Shown: in pieces, positions 49,555 to 56,693 of the stretch | Numbering within the stretch: the first letter of the stretch is position 1 | Layout: the number at the start of each line of letters is the position of its first letter | Source of the DNA: Anaerofilum faecale | Lineage (GTDB): Bacteria > Bacillota > Clostridia > Oscillospirales > Ruminococcaceae | Length of the DNA stretch: 64,000 nucleotides | Assembly: GCA_019114265.1 (NCBI GenBank) | Contig: DXFV01000033.1 | Span: 62,001 to 126,000 of the forward strand | Direction: 5' to 3' | Position numbers and translations under genes: made by a program | Notes under the pieces: generated by a model | Told to the model about the DNA's origin: nothing | Databases searched by the model: none | Seen by the model: only the letters and a program-made list of their open reading frames with translations

Positions 49555-51375
49555 TTATTCCACCGTCACGCTTTTGGCAAGGTTGCGGGGTTTATCCACA
49601 TCGCAGCCGCGCAGCACGCTCATATAGTAGGCGAACAGCTGCAGGGGCAAAATGGCCAGCAGAGGCATCAGGAGATCATCGCATTCAGGCAGCCGCAGCA
49701 CATCGTCCGCCACCTCGGCGGGGACCTCGGCGCTCTCCTTGCAGACAAACAGCACCCGTGCGCCGCGGGTACGCGCTTCCTTCACATTGCTCAGCGTCTT
49801 TTCGTAGATGTGCCGCTGGGTGGCGATGGCGACCACTGGCGTGCCCTGCTCAATCAGCGAGATCGTGCCGTGCTTCAGCTCCCCGGCAGCGTAGGCTTCG
49901 CTGTGGATGTAGCTGATCTCTTTCAGTTTCAGGCTTCCTTCCAGCGCCAGTGCATAGTCCATCTGCCGTCCCATAAAGAACAGGCTGCTGCTGTTCATAT
50001 ACCGGCTGGCCAGGTATTTCACCCGGCTGCATTCCTCCAGTATCGGCCGCTGCAGAGCGGGAATACCGCGCAGCGCCTCCGTCAGACCGCGCACCGCTTC
50101 CTCGCTCTGTGCTCTGCGCACCAGTGCCAGCCGCAGTGCCACCAGGTACAGAGCAGCCAGCTGCACACTGTACGCCTTGGTGCTGGCCACCGCGATCTCC
50201 GGTCCGGCATGGGTGTACAGAACGGCATCGGCTGCCCGCGCAATGGAGGAACCCACCACATTCACCACCGCCAGCGTGAAGGCTCCCTTTTTCCGTGCCA
50301 GCTTGAGCGCTGCAAGTGTGTCCAGTGTTTCGCCGCTCTGGCTGACGATCACCACCAGATCGTCCGGCCCCACCAGCGGGTCACGGTAGCGGAACTCGCT
50401 GGCGATGTCGGTGTGAGCCGGGATGCGTGCCAGACTCTCGATGGCCTGCCGCCCCACCATACCCGCGTGCATCGCGGTGCCGCAGCCCACCAGCACCACC
50501 TGCCGTGTTCTGCGCAGCAGCTCGTCGGAGATGCCATCCTCGTCCAGAAAGGGAAGTCCGCCCCGCACACGCGGTTCCACCGTGGCGCGCAGCGCATCGG
50601 CCTGTTCATGGATTTCCTTGAGCATAAAGTGCGGATAGCCGCCCTTTTCGGCCGCCTCCATGTCCCATTCAGCGGTCAGGCGCTGCTTTTCCACCGGCTG
50701 CCCAAACGCATTAAACACCTGCACATGGCCGTTTTCCAGCACGGCCATCTCGCCCTCATCCAACACGGAATAGCTCCGGGTGTATTTCAGCAGGGCGGGG
50801 ATATCGCTGGCTACAAACTGCTCCCCCTCGCCGTATCCCACAATCAGCGGGCTTTCCCGGCGTGCAGCGAAGATTTTGCCCGGCTGGTCTTCGAACAGAA
50901 TTGCCAGCGCATAGCTCCCGCGAACTTCAGCCAGCGTGCAGCGGATGGCTTCCAGCGGATCGCCGTGGTAGTGATGGTCCAGCAGCTGGGCCAGTACTTC
51001 GCTGTCGGTCTCGCTGGAAAAACTGCGCCCCGCCTTTTCCAAAAACAGCTTCAGCTGGGCGTAGTTCTCGATGATGCCGTTGTGCACCAGCGTCACCCGT
51101 CGTCCGGAATGCGGATGGCTGTTCTGGTCGCTGGGAGCACCGTGGGTGGCCCAGCGGGTGTGTCCGATGCCGCAGCCGCACACCGGCGGCGGATTCTGTT
51201 TCAGCAGCGCATCCAGCGCCGACAGCTTTCCCTGTGTTTTTGCTACATAAAGCGGACCTTCTCCCGCCAGCGCGATACCGGCTGAATCATATCCCCGATA
51301 TTCCAGGTGACGCAAACCGTCCAGCAGTACCTCTGCTGCGTTTCGAAATCCCGTATACCCTACGATGCCGCACAT
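49555..51375 (-). CDS. glmS: Glutamine-fructose-6-phosphate aminotransferase (isomerising)
   Basis: 606 residues. GlmS makes glucosamine-6-phosphate, the first step toward UDP-GlcNAc and the cell wall. Cys2 (MCGIVGYTGF) is the glutaminase nucleophile; GHTRWATHGAPSDQNSHPH and HNGIIENY follow. Two SIS isomerase domains follow (GCGTAMHAGMVG; VSQSGETLDTLAAL; IASTKAY-like VASTKAYSVQ; FMGRQMDYALALEGSLKLKEISYIHSEAYAAGELKHG). The C-terminus KPRNLAKSVTVE is standard. I looked for the glmS ribozyme in 51376-51470 and did not recognise it. ATG 51375 follows GAGGGGG; longer frames lack the Cys2 start. Confidence 0.97.
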   Translation of the reverse strand: MCGIVGYTGFRNAAEVLLDGLRHLEYRGYDSAGIALAGEGPLYVAKTQGKLSALDALLKQNPPPVCGCGIGHTRWATHGAPSDQNSHPHSGRRVTLVHNGIIENYAQLKLFLEKAGRSFSSETDSEVLAQLLDHHYHGDPLEAIRCTLAEVRGSYALAILFEDQPGKIFAARRESPLIVGYGEGEQFVASDIPALLKYTRSYSVLDEGEMAVLENGHVQVFNAFGQPVEKQRLTAEWDMEAAEKGGYPHFMLKEIHEQADALRATVEPRVRGGLPFLDEDGISDELLRRTRQVVLVGCGTAMHAGMVGRQAIESLARIPAHTDIASEFRYRDPLVGPDDLVVIVSQSGETLDTLAALKLARKKGAFTLAVVNVVGSSIARAADAVLYTHAGPEIAVASTKAYSVQLAALYLVALRLALVRRAQSEEAVRGLTEALRGIPALQRPILEECSRVKYLASRYMNSSSLFFMGRQMDYALALEGSLKLKEISYIHSEAYAAGELKHGTISLIEQGTPVVAIATQRHIYEKTLSNVKEARTRGARVLFVCKESAEVPAEVADDVLRLPECDDLLMPLLAILPLQLFAYYMSVLRGCDVDKPRNLAKSVTVE

Positions 51376-51444
51376 TTGGCATCCCCCTCTTTCTGCCTGA
51401 GTATTGAAAGCAGAAGCGCACTGCGCTCTTCCGCCACGAACGAA

Positions 51445-51473
51445 AGCATACCACAATGCTTTTGAATTTGCAA
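51445..51473 (-). promoter_or_regulatory. Promoter of glmS
   Basis: Minus strand: TTGCAA (51473-51468), 17 bases, TATGCT (51450-51445). The leader is about 65 bases and has one small GAAG/CTTC hairpin only. Confidence 0.7.
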
Positions 51474-51533
51474 TATCGCGTATAAAATTTGCACTTTATG
51501 CACAACGCGCTGCCCAAAAGAGCGAAAAACAAG

Positions 51534-51564
51534 TTGCGCCCTGCCAAAAACAGGCAGGGCGCAA
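51534..51564 (-). terminator. Terminator after the serine hydrolase gene
   Basis: TTGCGCCCTGCC (51534-51545) and GGCAGGGCGCAA (51553-51564) pair perfectly over 12 positions. On the minus strand CTTGTTTTTC follows. Confidence 0.88.
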
Positions 51565-51580
51565 ACTGGCATATTTGATT

Positions 51581-53377
51581 TTATGAGGGGGAGCTCTCCT
51601 GCAATTCCAGCCGCGGGCAGCAGAACTGGAGCACCTGATGCCGGGCAAACGAGATGTCCTTGAAAACCTGCAGGAACATCTCGGCCTGAGGATTGCCCTC
51701 CATCTGCCGCAGGGCACCCAGCATCGAGGGAGATTCGTCGAACTGAAGCTGCACGCCTTCGGGCAGCAGGAAAAACTTCAAAATGCGGGTGCTGGAGTGT
51801 TCGGGCAAGCACACCAGCAGTTTCAGCACAGGGTGGTCGTCCTCGTCGTGGGTCATGCGGCAGACGGCGGCGGCCCTCCATTCCTCGCCGCCGATCTCCA
51901 GCACACAGGGACAGGGATGGTCGAAGCAGAGCGGCAGGGCATAGACCTGGTTGTTCTCCTGCCAGCGCATCGTCAGCGTGTCGGCCTCCATCACAAAGGA
52001 AACGGCCTGCAAACCGGGGGTGTGGTTGCCCTGCATGCACTGCACGATCAGCGGCAGCAGCCCCGCCCGGTTGTCGCGGGCGGTAAAACTGCGTCCGGCC
52101 AGCAGGCGCGCCGCCGTCTCGGCCTCGGTGGGGGCGGCGGGCGGCGGGGGCGGCAGCAGCTTCTGCGCCAGGCGCTGGTACCACCGCAGCGGGGCGGCAG
52201 CGGGGAGGTCGCCGGGAGCGGCGCGCCCGAACACCAGCCGGTTGGAACACCGCGCCAGGCGTTGGGCCGCAGGCGGATCGTCGGGCAGAGCGGTTTCGGA
52301 AAAAGACGCAGGATCACGGAAAATCTTTTTCAGCAAAGTGAAGGCGGGGCTGTCGGTGAAGAGGTTCGCGCTGCCGGAATTGAGCACCACCACCGTGTCG
52401 GTCTGGGGGAAGGCGGCGGCGTATTGGCCAAACATGCCGTTGAGGGTGAAGGCTCCGCCCTCCAGCGGCCACATCTGGTATCCGTAGGCGCCCTGCTCTC
52501 CGCGGATGCGGGCGGTGGTGGCCTGTCTGACCCAGCTCTCGCTCAAAATGCGCCGGCTGGTGCCGTCCGGGCTGTGCCACACGCCGCCGTTCAGATACAG
52601 CAGCGCCAGCTTGCCCATATCCTCCGGCATCATATACATGCCCCAGCCGCCCTTTTCGGTGCCCAGCGGGCAGGTCTCCCAGGCCACCGGCCCAAATCCC
52701 AGCGGGTCGAACAGGCGGGGCGTGAGGTATTCCAGTACGCTCTGCCCGGTGCGGCGGCGCACAATGGCGGCCAGCAGGTAGCTGTTCATGCTGTTGTAGT
52801 CGAAGCGGGTGCCCGGCTCAAACTGCACCTCGGCCTCAAAAAAGGACCGCACCCAGTCCTTTTCCAGCACCGCCCCGGCCTCCCGGAAGTTCACGCCGCT
52901 GCACATCGCCAGCAGGTTGCGCACCGTCAGCATCCGGGTGCGGCGCGAGGTGAACATGTTGATGTGCTCGGGAAACAAAGCGCTCAGCGGTTCGTCCAGT
53001 TTCAGGTTCCCTTCGTCCCACAAAAGGCCGATGGCGGTTCCCGTCACCGATTTGCAAAGGCTGTGCGTCACATGCCACAGATCGGGCGAATAGGGAGCGA
53101 ACCCCGCCGAAAAGATCCGCCGTCCGTGCCGGATGACGATCAGGTTGTGCACCGCGGCGCCGGGGATCTCCGCCAGCTGCCGCACCAGCTGTTCCAGCTG
53201 CGCGCTGGAAACGCCCTGCTGTTCGGGCGTGCTGCGGGGCAGGGGGACCGCGCGGCGGTTCTGCTGTGAAAAGGCGGGCTTTTGCGGCTCCTCCTGCCAG
53301 GGCAGCATCCGGTCGGTGTCGCCGGTCAGCAGCCGCTTGGTATAGTTCAGGGCTTTCATCTGGGATTTCAGCTCCAT
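51581..53377 (-). CDS. Class C beta-lactamase-fold serine hydrolase with a C-terminal extension
   Basis: 598 residues. The N-terminal half has the active-site motifs S106-L-C-K109 (HSLCKS) and Y194-N-S (FDYNSMNSY), typical of serine hydrolases and esterases of the beta-lactamase C / EstB type. It has no signal peptide; the start reads MELKSQMKALNYTKRLLTG, so it is probably cytoplasmic. The C-terminal third (about 400-598) has a proline-rich linker (PPPPPAAP) followed by a beta-rich domain I do not recognise. Substrate is unknown; esters, peptides and amide bonds are all possible. Start ATG 53377 with GGAG four bases upstream; an ATG six codons later is possible. Confidence 0.83.
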   Translation of the reverse strand: MELKSQMKALNYTKRLLTGDTDRMLPWQEEPQKPAFSQQNRRAVPLPRSTPEQQGVSSAQLEQLVRQLAEIPGAAVHNLIVIRHGRRIFSAGFAPYSPDLWHVTHSLCKSVTGTAIGLLWDEGNLKLDEPLSALFPEHINMFTSRRTRMLTVRNLLAMCSGVNFREAGAVLEKDWVRSFFEAEVQFEPGTRFDYNSMNSYLLAAIVRRRTGQSVLEYLTPRLFDPLGFGPVAWETCPLGTEKGGWGMYMMPEDMGKLALLYLNGGVWHSPDGTSRRILSESWVRQATTARIRGEQGAYGYQMWPLEGGAFTLNGMFGQYAAAFPQTDTVVVLNSGSANLFTDSPAFTLLKKIFRDPASFSETALPDDPPAAQRLARCSNRLVFGRAAPGDLPAAAPLRWYQRLAQKLLPPPPPAAPTEAETAARLLAGRSFTARDNRAGLLPLIVQCMQGNHTPGLQAVSFVMEADTLTMRWQENNQVYALPLCFDHPCPCVLEIGGEEWRAAAVCRMTHDEDDHPVLKLLVCLPEHSSTRILKFFLLPEGVQLQFDESPSMLGALRQMEGNPQAEMFLQVFKDISFARHQVLQFCCPRLELQESSPS

Positions 53378-53461
53378 CGTTCTCCACCATCTTTCTTTCT
53401 CTGCCCAAAAGGATGGGCCATATACCTGTATTATAACAGCCGATTGTGAACAAAGCATAAC

Positions 53462-53496
53462 AAAAAACGGCTGGCGCTCAAAGGAAGCGACAGCCG
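53462..53496 (-). terminator. Terminator after the membrane-protein gene at 53506
   Basis: Minus strand: CGGCTG-T-CGCT, loop, AGCG-C-CAGCCG, then six T (complement of 53462-53467). Confidence 0.85.
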
Positions 53497-53505
53497 GGAT
53501 CGGAT

Positions 53506-54051
53506 TCAGTTTTTTTTGTGGAGAATGCGCGGCCGTATCCGGCAGAGATACAGCCGGAACACGTTGCACAGCGCCGCATCGTAGATGAAAAAGGTCACGT
53601 TCCCCATCACCAGCAGCGTGACCAGCATCGGCAGGGCGATGCCGGCAGTGTCCGCCTGGAGCGCGGGCACAGGCAGCACCACCAGCAGAAGGGTATACAT
53701 CGCCGCAATGGCACAGTTGAACAGCGCCAGCTTGGCGGCCATCCGCAGCGGTCTGCGGCGGATGCGGTCCAGCCAGACCTTTAAAAGAGGATAGTATCCC
53801 AGCAGGAAGATGTAGATGCACACCGCCTCCACATCCGGGCAGAACAGCCCCGCCAGCGCACTCACCACCACATACACAAGAATCCCCGATTTCAAACCAA
53901 ATTCCACCGCCACCGGCACCACACACAGCCCGGCCAGCGCCGGAGCCAGAAAGGTGGCGAGCGGAAGGATGCCCCCCATCAGCATCAAAACCACGGCCAG
54001 CGCGCCAAAAACTCCGCACAGCGCGGTGCGCCGGGTATGTTTACGGGGCAT
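53506..54051 (-). CDS. Polytopic membrane protein of unknown function
   Basis: 181 residues with about five membrane helices (TALCGVFGALAVVLMLMGGILPL; FLAPALAGLCVVPVAVEFG; ILVYVVVSALAGLF; ALFNCAIAAMYTLLLVVLPV; ALPMLVTLLVMGNVTFFIYDA). The basic start MPRKHTRRTA and the segment DRIRRRPLRMAAK suggest inside-positive ends. It resembles small ECF-transporter S components or DUF2232-type proteins in general build, but I cannot assign it. The start is three bases after the stop of the J-domain gene, so it is the last gene of that operon. Confidence 0.65.
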   Translation of the reverse strand: MPRKHTRRTALCGVFGALAVVLMLMGGILPLATFLAPALAGLCVVPVAVEFGLKSGILVYVVVSALAGLFCPDVEAVCIYIFLLGYYPLLKVWLDRIRRRPLRMAAKLALFNCAIAAMYTLLLVVLPVPALQADTAGIALPMLVTLLVMGNVTFFIYDAALCNVFRLYLCRIRPRILHKKN

Positions 54052-54054
54052 CGG

Positions 54055-54678
54055 TCAGCACCCCCCGCCCATGCAGTCGCAGCAGGCGTTCATGCACATC
54101 ATGGCCGCACACATGTCGCAGCAGTTGCAGGCGGCCACCTGTCCGCCGCCGGGCGCGCCGTAGCCTGCATAGGGATTGCCGGGCATCTGGCCGTTCTGGC
54201 TCTGCTGCAGATTGCGCAGGGCGGCTTCGTATTCGCGGTTGCCGGGCGCCAGACGGCAGGCGGCGGAGAAATACTGGGCCGCCTCGTTCAGCCAGCCCTT
54301 GTAGTAGTAGGCGCTGCCCATCAGGAAGTTCCATTCCGCCTGCTGGGGACCATTGGGCACCGTGTTCAGACGGGCCAGCGCCTCGTCGGCACGCCCCTGG
54401 TTGATCAGCGCGCGGATCTCCTGCCACAGGTTCTGGCCCTCCGTCTGTGCGCCGGTCTGGCCGGCGTTCGGGGCGCTCTGGGCCGTGCCGGCGCGCAGAT
54501 GGCTCATCGCCTCGTCGAAGGCGGCGTTGATCTCATTCATCTTCGCCTCGGCCTCTTCCTTCATCGGGCTGGCCTCATATTCCGGGCCGCTGTATTTCTG
54601 CGCAAGAGCGCGGTAGGCGGCTTTCACCTCGTCCTCGGTGGCGTTGGGGGAGACTCCCAGGATTTCATATGCAGTCAT
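54055..54678 (-). CDS. Degenerate J-domain protein with cysteine-rich tail
   Basis: 207 residues. Residues 1-65 have the J-domain start MTAYEILGVSPNATEDEVKAAYRALAQKY, but the HPD tripeptide that stimulates DnaK reads S30-G31-P32 (KYSGPEYE). A loop rich in Gly and Gln follows, then helices that look like a TPR-type pair (LWQEIRALINQGRADEALARLN; WNFLMGSAYYYKGWLNEAAQYFSAACRLAPGN). The tail is very rich in cysteine (CNCCDMC, CMNACCDCMGGGC), suggesting metal or lipid binding. It overlaps the DUF5685 gene by four bases (ATGA), so the two are coupled; without HPD it should not activate DnaK in the usual way. Confidence 0.82.
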   Translation of the reverse strand: MTAYEILGVSPNATEDEVKAAYRALAQKYSGPEYEASPMKEEAEAKMNEINAAFDEAMSHLRAGTAQSAPNAGQTGAQTEGQNLWQEIRALINQGRADEALARLNTVPNGPQQAEWNFLMGSAYYYKGWLNEAAQYFSAACRLAPGNREYEAALRNLQQSQNGQMPGNPYAGYGAPGGGQVAACNCCDMCAAMMCMNACCDCMGGGC

Positions 54679-55535
54679 GTATAACTTCCTTTCTGTTTGG
54701 CGCGGGGCTGTCCCGCCTGTGCAATGCTCTGCGGCAGGCCCAGATAGACGATGTTGTCCCAGATGGGCTTGTTCAGCCGCAGGTTCAGCATGGTGTAGCT
54801 GCGGGCGGCTTCGGCGGCGGCTGCCCGGCATTGCCGCCGTGCCTCGCCGATCGCTCCGGCCGCGTCCAGACCATGCAGAGCAAATACATTGTAGCGTCCT
54901 TTTTTGACGTCCGAACCAAAATCCTCGGCGGCGTCCAGATAGTAGATGATCTTTCCCAGGAACAGCCCCATCCGGTACAGCGCCGTGCGCTGGCTTTCCT
55001 CGGCGGCACACGCGGCAAAGAGGGCGCCGGTCATGCGGGCGGTGGGGTCGGCGGCCTGGTCGTACCCGGCGCAGCCTTCCTTTTCCACGGCGGCCTGGTC
55101 GGCGGTCGCCTGTGCCAGCGTGCGGTCCAGTTCGGGGCGGCGGGCGGCCGCCTTGCGGTGCAGCCGCCGGGCCAGCAGACGCAGCATCCGGGTGCCCATC
55201 CGGCGGACCAATCCCTCGTCGGCCATGTCGTCGGCCAGCTTATACCACACGGTCAGGATCAGGCCGTCTGCCGCCAGCCGCAGCCCCTCGGTGTCCCGCA
55301 GCATGCAGCGGCGGCGCGGGTTCACCATGCACCGCTCGGCGCAGGGGCGTCCCTCCTGGCCGGACAATCCGTCCGCCATCAGGCTCACAAGCACGAGATC
55401 GTAGTTCAAAAACATTCGGCCCAGCAGCCCGTAGTCGTCCGCCAGCTGTTTGCACAGCCCGCAGTATACGCTGCGGTAGGCCTCGAATTCCTTCACCTTC
55501 ATTTCGGGCTTACAGGGCAGCAGATAGCCAAACAA
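54675..55535 (-). CDS. DUF5685-family protein
   Basis: 286 residues, TTG start. The start MFGYLLPCKPEMKVKEFEAYRSVYCGLCKQLADDYGLLGRMFLNYD with C8, C25 and C28 is the DUF5685 pattern. It continues with helical segments (LSGQEGRPCAERCMVNPRRRC; DDMADEGLVRRMGTRMLRLLARRLH; FLGKIIYYLDAAEDFGSDVKKGRYN) like those of prenyl/terpene-type all-helical proteins. Function is unknown. It is the first gene of an operon with the J-domain and membrane proteins. The ribosome site is AGGGAGG, eleven bases before the TTG. Confidence 0.8.
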   Translation of the reverse strand: MFGYLLPCKPEMKVKEFEAYRSVYCGLCKQLADDYGLLGRMFLNYDLVLVSLMADGLSGQEGRPCAERCMVNPRRRCMLRDTEGLRLAADGLILTVWYKLADDMADEGLVRRMGTRMLRLLARRLHRKAAARRPELDRTLAQATADQAAVEKEGCAGYDQAADPTARMTGALFAACAAEESQRTALYRMGLFLGKIIYYLDAAEDFGSDVKKGRYNVFALHGLDAAGAIGEARRQCRAAAAEAARSYTMLNLRLNKPIWDNIVYLGLPQSIAQAGQPRAKQKGSYT

Positions 55536-55576
55536 AACGCGGCGTCCTCCCTTGCTGCAAAACTGTAAACATTATT

Positions 55577-55605
55577 ATCATAGCGTATTTTGCGGGCAAA
55601 GGCAA
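55577..55605 (-). promoter_or_regulatory. Promoter of the DUF5685 operon
   Basis: Minus strand: TTGCCT (55605-55600), 17 bases, TATGAT (55582-55577). Confidence 0.65.
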
Positions 55606-55663
55606 TTGGTTCGGTGATAAAATACCGAAAAATTCGCGTTTTATTCATAACTTGCCCCAAAAA

Positions 55664-56470
55664 TCAGGGCACATCGGTCCCCAGCGCACAGAAGCGGTAC
55701 CCCTGCTGCGCATACCAGTCGATCATGGAGGGCAGCGCCTCCACGGTGGTCTTGGTCTGCTTGGTGTCGTGCAGCAGCACCACGCAGGTGGAGAGGTCCT
55801 TGCTGCCCTCCTGGACGGTGCGCAGGATCTTGCCGGCGGAGGGATGCCCGCCCACCGCGTCGTTGGCGCAGACGTTCCAGTCCAAAACCTTATACCCCTT
55901 TTCGCCCGCCTGCTGGTTCAGCTTTTCCATCAGGCTGCTGCCGCCGTATTTGCGGCTGACGGTGTTGGTGCTGCCGCCGGGAAACCGCAGCCATTCCGGC
56001 GGGGTGGTGATGTAGGGGGAGATGGCCTGTTTCAGCTGCTCGATGTCCTGCCAGAAAGCGGCGGTGCTGGAGTAGATCTGTCTGTAGTCGTGGGTGCAGC
56101 TGTGCAGTGCGATGGTGTGCCCCTCCTGTTCGATGCGACGTAAGATCGGCAGATATTCCTGGTTGTTCTCGGCCGCGATCACAAAAAAGGAAGCCACCGC
56201 CTGCTTTTCCTTCAAAATATCCAGGATCTCTTCGGTGTGTTCGGACGGGCCGTCGTCGAAGGTGAGGAACACCCGCTTTTCTGCCGGAGCCGGAGAGGGA
56301 GCGGTGGCCGGCGCATCGAAGGGGAGGGGGGCAGGCCAGGGCGAAATATCCTCCAGCAGACAGGCGGCGGGGCGCGCGGACAGATGCCGGGCAATCAGGC
56401 CGCCCGCTGCCAGTGCGGCAGCCAGGCAGACGGCAGCCGCTGCATGCCGGCGTGACAGACGAAATTTCAT
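55664..56470 (-). CDS. Polysaccharide deacetylase (NodB fold), membrane-anchored
   Basis: 268 residues. An N-terminal signal anchor (residues 7-28, RRHAAAAVCLAAALAAGGLIAR) and a Pro/Ala-rich linker place the enzyme outside. The NodB domain begins FLTFDDGPSEHTEE with D72 and D73; the metal histidines are H123 and H127 (LHSCTHDYR). RFPGGSTNT and VVLLHDTKQT give the remaining motifs. Such enzymes remove acetyl groups from peptidoglycan GlcNAc or MurNAc, which changes lysozyme resistance. AAGGAG precedes the ATG. Confidence 0.92.
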   Translation of the reverse strand: MKFRLSRRHAAAAVCLAAALAAGGLIARHLSARPAACLLEDISPWPAPLPFDAPATAPSPAPAEKRVFLTFDDGPSEHTEEILDILKEKQAVASFFVIAAENNQEYLPILRRIEQEGHTIALHSCTHDYRQIYSSTAAFWQDIEQLKQAISPYITTPPEWLRFPGGSTNTVSRKYGGSSLMEKLNQQAGEKGYKVLDWNVCANDAVGGHPSAGKILRTVQEGSKDLSTCVVLLHDTKQTKTTVEALPSMIDWYAQQGYRFCALGTDVP

Positions 56471-56490
56471 ACGATCAGCTCCTTGTCAAG

Positions 56491-56528
56491 ATATACAGGC
56501 GCGGGCGTTGCCGCAGGTCGCTGTATAT
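56491..56528. repeat. Inverted repeat between divergent genes
   Basis: ATATACAG (56491-56498) and CTGTATAT (56521-56528) are perfect arms 22 bases apart, in the 220-base gap between the deacetylase and the redox fusion gene. It may be an operator for either. Confidence 0.5.
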
Positions 56529-56634
56529 ATATGAAACAGGCGGCGGGATTATTTGCCCGCGATGCGGCGAAAAAGTTTCACAGAAAACAGGCCGCAGGCT
56601 CGGCACAATACCACTTCTTTGCCGGTGGAAATTG

Positions 56635-56643
56635 TGCTATACT
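56635..56643 (+). promoter_or_regulatory. Extended -10 promoter of the redox fusion gene
   Basis: TG-C-TATACT at 56635-56643 is an extended -10; the -35 position has no good match. It stands 50 bases before the start codon. Confidence 0.55.
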
Positions 56644-56693
56644 GAAAAAAACTGCCGCCGATCCGGACGGTAAAAACAGGGAGGTCTGAGAGT

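Noticed and set aside
51376..51580. Possible glmS ribozyme upstream of glmS
   Set aside because: I looked for the conserved core of the ribozyme in this leader and did not recognise it. Only a promoter and a small hairpin are visible.
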